From Chloromonas sp. AAM2 (taxonomy: Eukaryota; Chlorophyta; Chlorophyceae; Chlamydomonadales; Chlamydomonadaceae): 18,661 bases of DNA. The translations under genes were made by a program, and so were the position numbers. This document shows positions 7,929 to 18,335 of this stretch, one piece after another. Numbering within the stretch: position 1 is the first letter of the stretch; every line of letters begins with the position of its first letter. Under the pieces are notes generated by a model. It did not search any database, was not told the DNA's origin, and was given only the letters and a program-made list of their open reading frames with translations. The DNA is taken from NCBI GenBank assembly GCA_004335635.1, contig QAXH01000372.1, forward strand, positions 1 to 18,661, given 5' to 3'.

Positions 7929-10900
7929 ATGGCCAAGCGCAGTGGCTTATCCATGGCGGTTCCGAACAGCGGGGCACCTGCTACCAAGCTCGAACACAAT
8001 GAGGTGTCAGCCAAGTCCATGCCAGCCAAGGCACATGCACAGCCGTCCACGGCACGCATGAGCATGGCGCCAACCGTCCCAAAGCCTCCATGTGCAGCGG
8101 ATATCGATCATGAGCTCATGCAGAACATGGAGGCGTTGTTTGCAGACGGCAACGCCATTGTGCTGGCAGCTTTTGAGGTGCGATCCCATTGACATATCCC
8201 AGGGCAAGCAATCCCCCTTGTGGATCTAACATCGCTTCATGGTTTGCGTTTGTAGATGGCCTTGGATTCATACCTGATTTCTTTGAGTATGTCTTATGCA
8301 AACGGATGTGAATCTGGTCATAGATAAATAGTTATAGCTTCGTCTTTTGAAGGAATCCGATACTTGTCGGCACAAGTTGCTCAATGAGGCCGGCCATGGG
8401 ATATCGAATGCGATTGTTTTCGATCCAAAACAGTTTCCTCTGCATTGGTTCTTGAGCTCTTATGTCACACATTACATTACTGTGAATATGACTTGCAGGT
8501 TCTTCGCATCAAGCACTCTGAGGACACGACCGGCACTCAGCTGCTCAAGGCCCTGGGGGCTACGGTGAGGCCAGGGGCTGTGTGCATGACTGACGGATAT
8601 GGGGCAACAAAGGCAGGAGCATGGAAGTCATGGGGCTTGCGTGATGCATGGACAACATTGGCGCATGGTTCTACTGGCCATGCGTCAGTTGTACGTAGCG
8701 CTCTACTCCTACTATGTGGCTAACAGCGCTCGCTAAAACCTTCAGGTGCTGTTATCCTTATGAACCTGATTTCTCCCTTGAGGAACCTGTCCTGTAACAG
8801 CGTATGTCGTTGCTCACAGTGTGCTGCTCAGCTGTTCTTTGGTCCACACAGTCATGACTGTTGAACGTCGCCCCAGACCCTCCTTCGGTCCCTGTCAACG
8901 GCCTGCTAGCACTGCAGCTACACTGCTCATCTCTTTTTGCCCCCTCACCTACCTGTCAACTGGCTGCCAGTACAAGACTTGAACCCAAGCACTCTCACAG
9001 TTCAGAGCCCATACCAGCACGCAGACGCATCCTGTAGTGCAGCAGTCGGCCATGACTACCTTTCTAACACACCCATGCACACATGCACTGCAGAGCTTCC
9101 TAGCCGGCCGCCATGCGCCTGCCCCGCGCGTGCTGTGCTTTACTGTGCGGCGGGCCAGGGGGGGCGAGCGGGGCTTCAAGCCCTACCTAAACCTTGTCAA
9201 GCCCACGGATGCAGAAAACTACAAGGTGAGCAAGTCATCAGGCTATGCTCTGTTGAGCCCAGTGGCCCAGTATATCCTGGCTGATTGGCGGAAGCACGAT
9301 ATGCATGTGAGGGTGCCTCCCCTGCCCTGTCGTCATGCAGTGTGTTACCTTACCCACTTTTGATCCCATGCGTCTAGCCTCTCACTAAATCAGCGCCTGA
9401 ACTTATTGCTCTGCAATACAACAAGCTACAGAACCGCATCTGTCACTACGAAATCCTACTACAACAAACCGTGTAATGGTGATGATGACCAACGCTGACA
9501 TACCATTGTTACATCAAGTGGATTGTTTGTATGTGCAGGTGCGTCAGTCCTGGCCTCTGAGGCACCTGTCAGAGGTCAAGCTGGCGCCCGGGAAGGTGGA
9601 CTATGGGGGCATGCGACTGCAGGTAGGTCACAGGTCGACGGTGGCCGCGCATGCTGTGGCCAGATGGTGGGCCAGTTGCCTTGACACTGTAACTCGTCCT
9701 GCTCTGGCCTCTCGCTTCCCACATTGCCTCCGCCTCATGCGCTGCTGCCGTCCAGCTAACAGTCTGTGCCACAGGCTGTCCTATTCTGGGTTCCAAAAGT
9801 AGCTTGCAGTGCCTCTTCAGTGAGAAACGAAACAAAAATCACTCGCAGACTCTGCAAGCAGTCAGATGACTCTTCAAGCATGTCACGGGCAGCCAAAACT
9901 GAACATTCGTGCATATTCCTATCTCTTCCAGTGCCCCGGTAGGCTTCAGAACTGGGTCAAACTTCGTTTCTTGCATGGCTGGCCAGCGTCCTCCTGTTGT
10001 AACGTCCATGCCTTGTCAATCAGAGACCAAGCACGTCATCCACAAGCGGCCAAATATGTACATATGTACATGTTTGTTCACGTCGCTGAAATGTACAAGT
10101 ATGCGTGTTGCCTGCAGGTGCTTGAGCTGACCCTTAGCTCTGCGGGCAGCTCCCAGGCCGCGCTGCCCGGGACTAGTGCAGCCGCGGGGGCAGGGGCGGG
10201 CAGGGAGCCCGAGCCGTCCGCCTACGGCATGCCTGATTCAGAACAGCTCAACGCACTGCTGGCAATTACGTTGCAACTGCTCAAGTGCGTGTGTGACAGC
10301 GCGTCGCACTGACCTTCAGCCTGCAGAGTTTGATAAGTGGTGTGCATGGGAACTCTTGTGACTCTTGGCGATGGCGACCAGATGCTCCACTGGTAAACCT
10401 TGCTAATGCTGCAGGCATGGACATACATCCACTTCACCTGCTAACACAGGAAGGCTGCTGTACACAGCGTGAACGTGTGTGCGCACAGATGATGCTCCTC
10501 TAATGATGAGCCTACGTCATGCAGCCAAATGTTGTCACAACCTGAACTGTGAATCATGACTGGAGGTGCCATAGACTCTTCAAAACCTGATCTGTATGTT
10601 GGAATGCGCCTCTGCAACGCTGATGTGAAGTGTTGTATCTTCCGCATAGCTGGTGGACAGTTGACTGAGCTGCTGTCTGGCTGCCAACCTCCGCAGGCGT
10701 CCTGGTGTTGACTGTGTTGTTCTGACGGTTTATTCTCTCCTTTTATAAACGATCTGTGCGGACAGCTAACCTTAATGGCATGGCTCAGGCTTATTCCTTA
10801 CTGTTTGCTTGGCAGGCAGTCCGAGCAGCCGCCGCCCCGCCTGGTGGGTCTGGAGGCATCCGCCGTCACCAAGTGGTGGGACGCCAACGGACCCGGCCTC

Positions 10901-13900
10901 ATAGCCCTGCTGGGGGACTTTAGTGCAGAGGTGCTCACAGGTGCGTGGCACTGTACACATGTATGGGATGTGAGCTTGGCACGTCACTGGACGTGTGGGT
11001 TGTTACAAACGGAAAGGGTTTGTGTGCGCGTGCATGTGGCGTTTTACATTGGGAGCGCTTTTACATTCCTGTACCTTCAACTGTGGCTACTGTTACAACT
11101 GTCCTTCGCAATGTGTCAAGGTTGGCATTTCTGATCACCATGGAGCCGATGACCTTCACCACATGCAGCATCACATCTGCTGACATCATCAGGACTGTGT
11201 GGAGGAATGATTGGGTTGGGGCCGGCAGCCGTACCGGCTGAGTAAGGCATGCGTTTGCAGATTGCACCAGCAGTGTGTTGAAGCTGGTTTGGGTTGGGGC
11301 CGGCAGGCACGCACAGGTGGAGCGCATGCCAGTGGCGAGCCACTCGCAAGACACCTCTGCTGCACACCCTGCCTTGCTGCCTGATCCCAGGGTCTGCTGC
11401 CGGGGACGCGGCCCACCCCATCCACACACGGGTGCTTGTCAGCGCCAAGGAGGAGAAAGACCTTGAAGACTTACTGGATATGTGGGTGTGGGATCAGGGG
11501 GAAGGGCAGGGAAGGCATGTGCATTTGGTAGCGCTTTGCATGGAGTCTCATCGTTAACCGTTTCTTGCGGGTTGAACGACATCTATCTGACACCTGACAC
11601 CAAAACCTGATGTGCCAACAGGGCAAGATGCAGTGTGTGTATCATTCTTCTGCTCTGATGTGCATGGGGATGGACCTTGTATTGCTTCATGATTCACCAT
11701 GTACAGTGTTTGAGCGCACTGTCAAGTCCGCTGTGCATGTGGTGTGAACACTGCTTAGGTACGCCATGGGCCTAGGAGACGTGCATGAATTTGAGACGCG
11801 CCTCAAGGACGAACATGAGGCATTAGAGGTGAGATCACACCGGCAATGGGGAACTGAACAGCAAGATGGGCTAAGCAGATACACATGCGGCTCAAAACAA
11901 GCCAAAGTACACATAGGGACAAACGTGCCACTTGAGCTCAATAGGCCACTTGAGCTTGCCAGAAAAGTGGCACTGGATGACACTGGAGTTTGCCCTTGTG
12001 TGGATTCTGCACCCCCTGGTATGGGGATAGGAACAGGCAGCAGCGGCAGCAGCGGCAGCAGCATCGTGACATTGCTTGCTGGCCTGCATGTTCACCTTGC
12101 ATGCGGTATCCTGTTGACCGGACTGTTCAGCTTTGACTGCAGCTTTGTACTCTGCTCATCAGGGCGGCTGAGTGATGCGATTTACTGACGTGCAAGCGTT
12201 TGGGTTTCAGGCCGCCAACATCCAGAGTCTGCTGTCCAACGTGCCCATGGTGGATAGCGTGGTGTTCCAACTCAAGCGGACCGCGCAAATGCTGGGTAAG
12301 CAAAGGTGCATGCCGGGCCGGGCGTATCTGTGTAAAACACAGGTCTTGACGGCTCAGGACTGGTGCGGTCCACAAGGTACTGCCGCTGGGCCTTAGCTGA
12401 GCTGGGACCTTGCCGTGCCTTGCCTGCACAGCCTAATCTTTTGTTTTGAACGGGCTTGCCTCAGCAGCTACTGCATGACTGACAACCTGTTCGTGTCATT
12501 TGCTGATGTGATCAAACTGGTGATTGTAATCATGGTTTTTACCCTTTGTTCAGAGGACGTTGATGAGACGCTCCAGGTGTTTGACGTGAAGCTGCGCCAC
12601 ATGCGGCAGGACATCGGCGCCATAGAGCAGTACAACAATACGTTGGAGCTCACGGCAAGGAACAACGCCAAGCTCCTGGCAACGCTCAAGGTGTGTGTCT
12701 GTCGGTGGTTCTGGGTCTACCACGATTAACCCCCAGCTAGGCCAAACAGCCCTTCCTTTCTTGTTTCTGCTTTTCAGTTTCCAGGCCAGATGTCAGTACT
12801 TAAGGTGGTATCCATGCATCACTCGTATCAGTTCTGATCATGTGGTATGCCATGACCATAGCCATACCATCGGCAACTCGAAAGATGGGTGACTGTCAGT
12901 GATTCATTGGCTATCAGGACGACAACAACAATCTCTGATAGGCCAAAGGACAGCTACTGTTGCATAGGCTTGCGTGCAGCGCTTGTATCTGTTCATATCA
13001 CATGTTGTGTGTTCCGTTGCTGCCCAGGCATTGAACCCTTGCATCCATGCATAACACGTAGAGGGGTAGACACTCCATGTTCCTCATGCCTAGCTGTTGC
13101 CGCTCATGCTTTCAAGCTGCACCCTGAACCTTGCCCTGCGTCCTTGAGTCCTGCTCTGCATCCTGTGTGTGCAGTCGCTTCTGTCTGAGCTGCGCATTCC
13201 CTCAGAAATGCGCGCCAGTCTGGAGGACCCGCCGTTCGAAAAGGAAAAGTAAGAGATATACCGACCTGCACAGAAGTATTATCCAGGGCTATCCGAGCAG
13301 CAGGTGCACAAAAGTAACAGAACTGCTTGCAAGCTCACACCAGCTTACAAGAGCCGTTTGCTCAATTCATTCAGTAGCCTATTTCACTAGTATGAAAGAC
13401 TTTTGCACACGATTAGGGCTGGAGTTAGGCTATATCCATCTCTCATGATCATGTGGCCACCTGCTTATAACAGTATACTCTGATCTTCAACTCAAAACTC
13501 AGCTTTGTTTTCAGCTCAGCTTGGGCTGTGGAGTGTGGTTCCGCTGCTTCAAGTGCCGCCTGTGTTGCCCTCAGGCTGACCGTTGTGGTCAAGCCCGGCT
13601 GGGCGCTGGTGACCAAGCTCTCCCGCCTCCAGCCTGACACCCCCACAAGCCTCAACCCACACCTGCTCAAGGTGGGTTTGCGTTTACGTCAAAAGCAGCT
13701 ACACATCAGCAGCTAAACCCTGAACCTTGCATGTGCATTTTTTGGGGGCACCATGCCCATGCTTTGCTTAGGATGGGGATGTTGGCTGCTGCTGAGCGCC
13801 TGGCTGGTTGGTCCTGCGGTACCGTGGGTTGAACCATGAGAAGCTATGTAACGAATGATGAATGATGAATGATGATACTTCCCTCTACCCACTGAAGCCA

Positions 13901-16900
13901 GCGTGCTTTATTCTTGCCTCGCAAGCGGTGTGACATTATGAACCTAAGAGATGCCAAAAACAAAAAGCCTTGTTTCATGACATTCGCCACCCAATGTTCA
14001 GGGCGCCATGCCCGCCTACCCCATCTGTCCGTGTTAATGATTGTTGTTCAGATGCGTGTGGTGCGTGAGGCGCGGGATGACATGGCAGTGCTGGCCAAGC
14101 GCTTCATCACACGCGCAGCCGCCTACCTGTCAGGACGCATCACACAGGTGAGCAGGCTTTAGTTAAGCACGCACGATGTGTTGTATTCAATGGGGAAAGG
14201 CGGTAGCACCCGTGGCAGTGTGTTGCCACTCTTGTCATTTAATGTGACAGTGTTCCTGCCAGGGCGAATCAGTTGCTTTGGCACGTGAACAAAGCGCAGC
14301 GGCATATGGCGGCGCATCCCATGTGCGGTCACGTTCTCCTTTTGCCAAGTGAGCACGCATGCCGTGCTAATTTTCACGCATGTCACGTGCACATGCGTAG
14401 GTGGTGGAGGAGCTGGCCCATGATGTGGGCAAATCAACAGACAGTGAGTGCAACTTGACTGATAGCATGACGATCAAGTCCTTGGGTCTTGTGTGGCTGT
14501 AACAGACAGCCCATGCACGAATTCAACAAACAGTCAATGCAGATTCAGTATCCCATCTCGCACTACTTACCAGTAAAGGCCAAGATTCTCCATCCATCAC
14601 GGAGGAAAACCTATCCGGCCTTTCCGTGTCCTGTCTAGTGTTGCTGGTCAAAACCTTATCTCGTTTTTCTTCCAACCTTGCCCGTGCCTCGTCCGTCTGT
14701 GCCTCATCTATGGCTCAACATCTATTTCCTTTGCCTATGGATCCCATATATACGTATCAATATCCTGTGTACACTGCATTGATAGCATGGGCACCAGTGC
14801 ACTTGTACTGAATTCTCTGGCTGCACGTTGCAGAGTCTGCCCGCACGCGCCCGTCCGACCACTCGAGGCTGCAGGCCTTGCGCTCGCGCCATGCTGAGCT
14901 CATGCGGCTCGTGCGCTCTCTGGACCCCCGCACACTGGGGGCGCTTAGGGAAACCTACCTGCACAGCGTCAACATGCTGGTGAGATGTGTATGTGTGTTC
15001 ATTTCAGCTGCCTGCAGCACTGTGGGTTTTGCTCAGGGCAAACCAAGGGTAGGGCGGAAATGTAATGATGCTGCTGGTGAGGCAAGGGCTTGCTGATAGG
15101 GGATTGGGCCTGCTCCTGAGTTACACTGGGTAGGTGGTCAGTGCTAAGGCACGGCAGCGCTGTCATCTGGAAAGCCCTTGATTGAATGCAATTGATTGTG
15201 CTCGACCCTGTAACTTGCATGCAACCATGTACTCCCCTCTGTTGTCCGCACCCTGGCCTGTCACACAAGTATGATACATGTCACCATGTCACAGTGACCC
15301 TTCTTTCGTTCCCTGACATTTACTAGTTGAGTTACTTGTGGTCTCTTCCTGCCCTTGTTTGTCTCTCCCTTCCGCCACCCCAAGGAGGTGCGGTTCCTGG
15401 CTGCCTCACCTCCTGCATCCCCGGCTGCAGCTCTCCCCGGCATGTGTCATCAGTGTCAACATGTCTCTCCCTTACAACTTGTACATCGCCTCTCGCCCTT
15501 CAGCTGCGCAAGGAGATGCGGTGCGCGAGTGCGGAGCTGCGCAAGGCCGCGGCACTGGACGCGCAGCACTATCCCATTGACTTCGGACTCACTAAGGACA
15601 CGGCGGCAAAGTGAGGAAAGAGGAGGGAAGGTGGCAAGAGACAGATGCGTTGGTGGAAGGGCAGAACCATGTGAAAGGGTAGGCAAGCTAAAACATGTGA
15701 AAAGAGAGCGAGAGGAGGATTGCAAGCAGCGTGATCGGAAAGGTGCTAGAAAGGTGGCCATGGCATGATGATGATGAGCTTACAGATTGGGTCCAGCCGA
15801 ACACGGCCGTAAAAAGCTCAGCCATGGCATCTTTGTTCCATCATGCTTCCTATTAAGCTGTCAGTCAGCTTGATCCTTGGCACAGTCCTCGACCTCTCAG
15901 CCTCACAAACCCAGACGTGTTGTTGTCCCCCGCCTGCCGGCGTGTAGGGTTGCCAGCAGTGCCGGTGCAATGGGTGGCAGCGAGGCCGCGTCATTGGTCA
16001 GTGACCTGGACACAGTGCCCACCAGGGGCCCGGGCAGCGCAGTGTCAAGGGGCACGGCGTCCAGCCTGCACATGCTGCTCAGGTAGGGCGGAGGCAGGCT
16101 GCCTGCACGGGTGTCTATGTTGGCATAGCTTGTTGCACGCAACCAACGCGTTGGCACGATCTGGTGACGCTAGGGTTGTTTGTTGCTTTGCAAGTCATGT
16201 CCTTGTGCCAGCGATGTTGCTGTGTCATCAACAAATGTGGTTGCTGCTGCAGCAGATCCTTTCCCTGCTTCCAGTTCTTAATCAATGCTGCATGTTGATA
16301 TTGCTCATGCTTGCGGAGTTCGGTCATTTGATTCCTGGGAACATTGTTTTTTTGTAGATTGGACTGACGTGGATTTTGGTTTTGACCGGGCCACGTGCAT
16401 ATATGTATTTACACCAGGGAAACCGTCAGAGGACGAGGAACGGGATGGGCACCGCCCTGGCCCACCTTGAACAAGAAAGCAAACTGAACGCAGGGAACCA
16501 AGCAGCCACGTGTCGAGCAGTAAGTTTGCCCCGCCTCCCCTCCTGCACACGACTTCACGGGTACCATATGGTTTTCTTGTGGTCAGTTTGCCAACCTCAG
16601 CCCGTTCCCCTGTTCAGGGCTCGTTCCTCCACTCCCCTTGACGGCACCAGCCTCTCCATGCCGCTGAACGAGGCATGGACCGTGCTCCTGGACGCGTGGC
16701 TGCCCTGTGTGGTGGAAGAATTGCAGGCGGCAGCAGCATTCATGATGCTGTACAAGGAGAAACCGAACAAGGAGGGGGGGGCACGTGGAACACCTGGTGG
16801 GTCGAGGCTGGTGGGTTAACATTTCAGCTGAGGCAAGGCCTTCTAACCCATGTGTTAGTCATTGAGTGCTGCCAGGAGAAGGCTGACTGACCCTTGCGTC

Positions 16901-18335
16901 CGTTTCCTTATGCTGTCAGGTGCCATTCACTTACAGAGCAGGCAAGGCATTGAAATCCCTTATGCCATTTAGGGTTGGCTTGTGTTGGATAGCTACAGCA
17001 TGAGTTGAACAGCTGCGTGCTCCAACTCCGGATTCACTCAATCTGCATTGATTGGCTTTCCTGCTCTGTGGCCACACCATCAGTCTAGAACCATTGTCAA
17101 TCACGTGCATCTCCCTCACTCCCTCACTGGTCCCAGGTGGCGCGTCTGATGCGCCTCCCCGGAAGCCCGCCCCGGGCCCGGGCATGTTCGGCCTGGAGGA
17201 GGGTGCGGGGGCGCTGCTGGAACAACTCACACAGGGACTGGAGCCGGAATTCCAGGTGGGCTGTGCTGTGTGGGTGCACTGGGGCCAGGTGGAGGAGAGT
17301 AGGCGGCACCCTGAGTTTGAGAAAAGTCAAGTCAAAGCCTGAGTTCCAGGTGCATGGGGCGGGCGGTGTGGTGTGTGGTTGCGAGTCCAGGGCAGAAGTG
17401 CAGTGGGTGCGGGGGATGACGTGAAATTCCAGCGTGTGCTATGCATGATGTGTGCTATGCATCCCGTTATCCACCTTTAAAGTGCTGAAGTTTCTCAGAC
17501 CTTGACTTGTGCTTGATGGTGTCCCATTTAACCTTCACCAACGGTTTGAAGCCATGATGACGAGCACTTGTTAAGAGTGGACTATCGATGGGCTAACCTG
17601 TCGATCATGGCGAGTGTTGGCTCCACTACCGGCTGTTGATGCTTTGTCACATCAGTTGCGCAATCCCAGCCATGTCCAGCTAATCAGTTCCTTAGTCGAG
17701 CCATGTCCCACCCAACCACACTAACCCTATGCCGGTCCTGCCACCCTGTACCATCACTCTTCAGGTGTTGGTTGACGCCTGTTCCAAGGGCGGCGGCCAG
17801 CAGTTCCTGGCGCTGCCCATGATGGGCGCCACCACATGGTGGATGCAACAGCTCATCGACAGCCCTGAGGCAGCGCCGCTGGTGAGGGGCGGGGCTGGGA
17901 CTGGGCTCACGCAAGGTTTGGTTCCTGGCTGTGAGTTGAACACAAGCGTTGAGAATGACAATGCTCCGCGGCGACCAACAATCTGGATGATTTCATACGG
18001 GGGGTCTCAGGCTGGCAAAAGCATAAACACCCAGCCTGCCATGCAACCTACCATGTCCGTTCAGAGCAGAGGAACCGCCAAAGGAAGCACCGTTGGATGT
18101 GTACAAGTCTGACCTTCCCTGAGCAAGAAACAAGCCAGGACGATGAGGATTTGCTGCTGTGGCTGCGAGTGGAAGGAGGGTCTTTGTACACGGTATGTTG
18201 TTGTGCTGTGCAGGTGTTTGCGCTTGCCTCCTGCCACGCCCGACTGAGGGCGCAGGTCGCCACGTACCGCACCACACAGCTGAAGCTCATTGAGGCGTAC
18301 GCAAGCAAGGCAGCGGGAGGTGCGGCCGAGCCGAG
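7929..18335 (+). CDS. SEC3: exocyst complex subunit SEC3 (EXOC1), 3'-partial
   Basis: SEC3 is the landmark subunit of the exocyst; it binds plasma-membrane phosphoinositide and helps tether secretory vesicles before fusion. I place 21 exons: 7929-8177, 8499-8564, 9094-9225, 9539-9622, 10118-10284, 10816-10940, 11391-11481, 11759-11828, 12211-12295, 12554-12690, 13175-13248, 13575-13671, 14052-14147, 14401-14443, 14834-14979, 15504-15610, 15948-16082, 16618-16796, 17137-17255, 17765-17881 and 18214-18335. They give about 813 codons with every phase matched. The ATG at 7929 has good context (AACATGGCC) and an in-frame stop upstream at 7893. Family matches to plant SEC3 are clear at LEDLLDM|YAMGLGDVHEF (about 299-316), AANIQSLLSNVPMVD (about 329), DVKLRHMRQDI (about 367) and LRIPSEMRASL (about 408). 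Exons 13 and 15 continue the match. The last exon ends at CCGAG|GTAGCA; the expected C-terminal several hundred residues lie outside the window. Exon 18's donor is the least certain. Confidence 0.88.
8565..9093 (+). other. SEC3 intron 2
   Basis: 529 nt between donor ACG|GTGAGG and acceptor CTGCAG|AGCTTC. No gene or repeat is recognised. A pyrimidine-rich zone lies at about 8930-8960. Confidence 0.7.
9094..10284 (+). other. SEC3: SEC3 N-terminal PH-like lipid-binding region (exons 3-5)
   Basis: Residues about 106-233 correspond to the Sec3 PIP2- and Rho-binding domain. PRVLCFTVRR (about 116) gives the first strand with a basic patch. Exon 4 has LRHLSEVKL, matching the LKHLSKVEV strand of plant SEC3. 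Exon 5 has VLELTLSS, then an Ala/Gly-rich loop (about residues 191-206), then a helix SEQLNALLAITLQLLK that fits the C-terminal PH helix. The Ala/Gly-rich loop looks like an algal insertion. Confidence 0.7.
9623..10117 (+). other. SEC3 intron 4
   Basis: 495 nt, CAG|GTAGGT to CTGCAG|GTGCTT. I looked for a missing exon of the PH-like domain here and found none needed, because exons 4 and 5 join in phase with a continuous domain. A TACATATGTACATG palindromic word lies near 10057. Confidence 0.65.
10285..10815 (+). other. SEC3 intron 5
   Basis: 531 nt between CAA|GTGCGT and TTGGCAG|GCAGTC. The split codon reads AA|G (Lys), which fixes the acceptor at 10816 rather than 10820. Nothing else is recognised inside. 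Confidence 0.65.
11211..11306. repeat. short direct repeat in SEC3 intron 6
   Basis: TTGGGTTGGGGCCGGCAG occurs at 11211-11228 and again at 11289-11306, 78 bp apart. The sequence between the copies is not itself repeated. It lies within intron 6 (10941-11390). Confidence 0.85.
12036..12062. repeat. GGCAGCAGC microsatellite in SEC3 intron 8
   Basis: Three tandem GGCAGCAGC-type 9-mers. They fall in an interval open in one frame, but outside the in-phase exon chain, between the donor at 11829 and the acceptor at 12210. Confidence 0.85.
12691..13174 (+). other. SEC3 intron 10
   Basis: 484 nt from AAG|GTGTGT to GTGCAG|TCGCTT. No supported gene or repeat. Short frames in it are Cys-rich shadows. 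Confidence 0.65.
13853..13876. repeat. (GAATGAT)n microsatellite in SEC3 intron 12
   Basis: Three consecutive GAATGAT units followed by GAT. It lies in the intron between exons ending at 13671 and starting at 14052. Confidence 0.85.
14980..15503 (+). other. SEC3 intron 15
   Basis: 524 nt from CTG|GTGAGA to CTTCAG|CTGCGC. A possible alternative acceptor at CCCCAAG (near 15384) would open a frame EVRFLAASPP, but no good donor follows and the core model joins without it. Otherwise nothing is recognised. Confidence 0.6.
16083..16617 (+). other. SEC3 intron 17, carrying a dispersed repeat
   Basis: 535 nt from CTCAG|GTAGGG to TGTTCAG|GGCTCG; the split codon AG|G is Arg. The intron contains a copy of the dispersed repeat (16400-16450), and is the longest intron in the model. 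Confidence 0.7.
16400..16450 (+). repeat. dispersed repeat, copy 2 (in SEC3 intron 17)
   Basis: Matches 18601-18651 in direct orientation and 247-297 in inverted orientation. After the 51-bp block, similarity to copy 3 continues through ACCGCCCTGG to the window edge (16451-16460). In one frame the block reads VFTPGKPSEDEERDGH, a frame also open in copy 1, but no start, stop or splice context supports coding. Confidence 0.85.
17256..17764 (+). other. SEC3 intron 19
   Basis: 509 nt from TTCCAG|GTGGGC to CTTCAG|GTGTTG. It includes a short duplication of GTGTGCTATGCAT near 17432-17462. No gene is seen. Confidence 0.65.

Larger units (their letters stand above)
11391..13671 (+). other. SEC3: SEC3 central coiled-coil core (exons 7-12)
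   Basis: Residues about 275-459 are the most conserved part of the model. They include EEKDLEDLLDM, a charged helix FETRLKDEHEALE, FDVKLRHMRQDIGAIEQ and NTLELTARNNAKLLATL. These are long amphipathic helices of the kind that form the exocyst CorEx coiled coil. Exon 12 follows with KPGWALVTKLSRL. The five introns inside this block all carry GT-AG ends. Confidence 0.75.

Noticed and set aside
8968..8996. tRNA T-arm-like GGTTCAAGTC on the minus strand
   Set aside because: The flanking bases do not form a T-stem, and no acceptor or anticodon arm is visible.
9226..9363. Extension of SEC3 exon 3 through its open intron start
   Set aside because: A good GTGAGC donor at 9226 and an exon 4 matching the PH-like domain favour splicing; the extension adds no family match.
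15385..15440. Extra SEC3 exon reading EVRFLAASPP
   Set aside because: No good donor follows, and exon 15 joins exon 16 in phase with a continuous family match.
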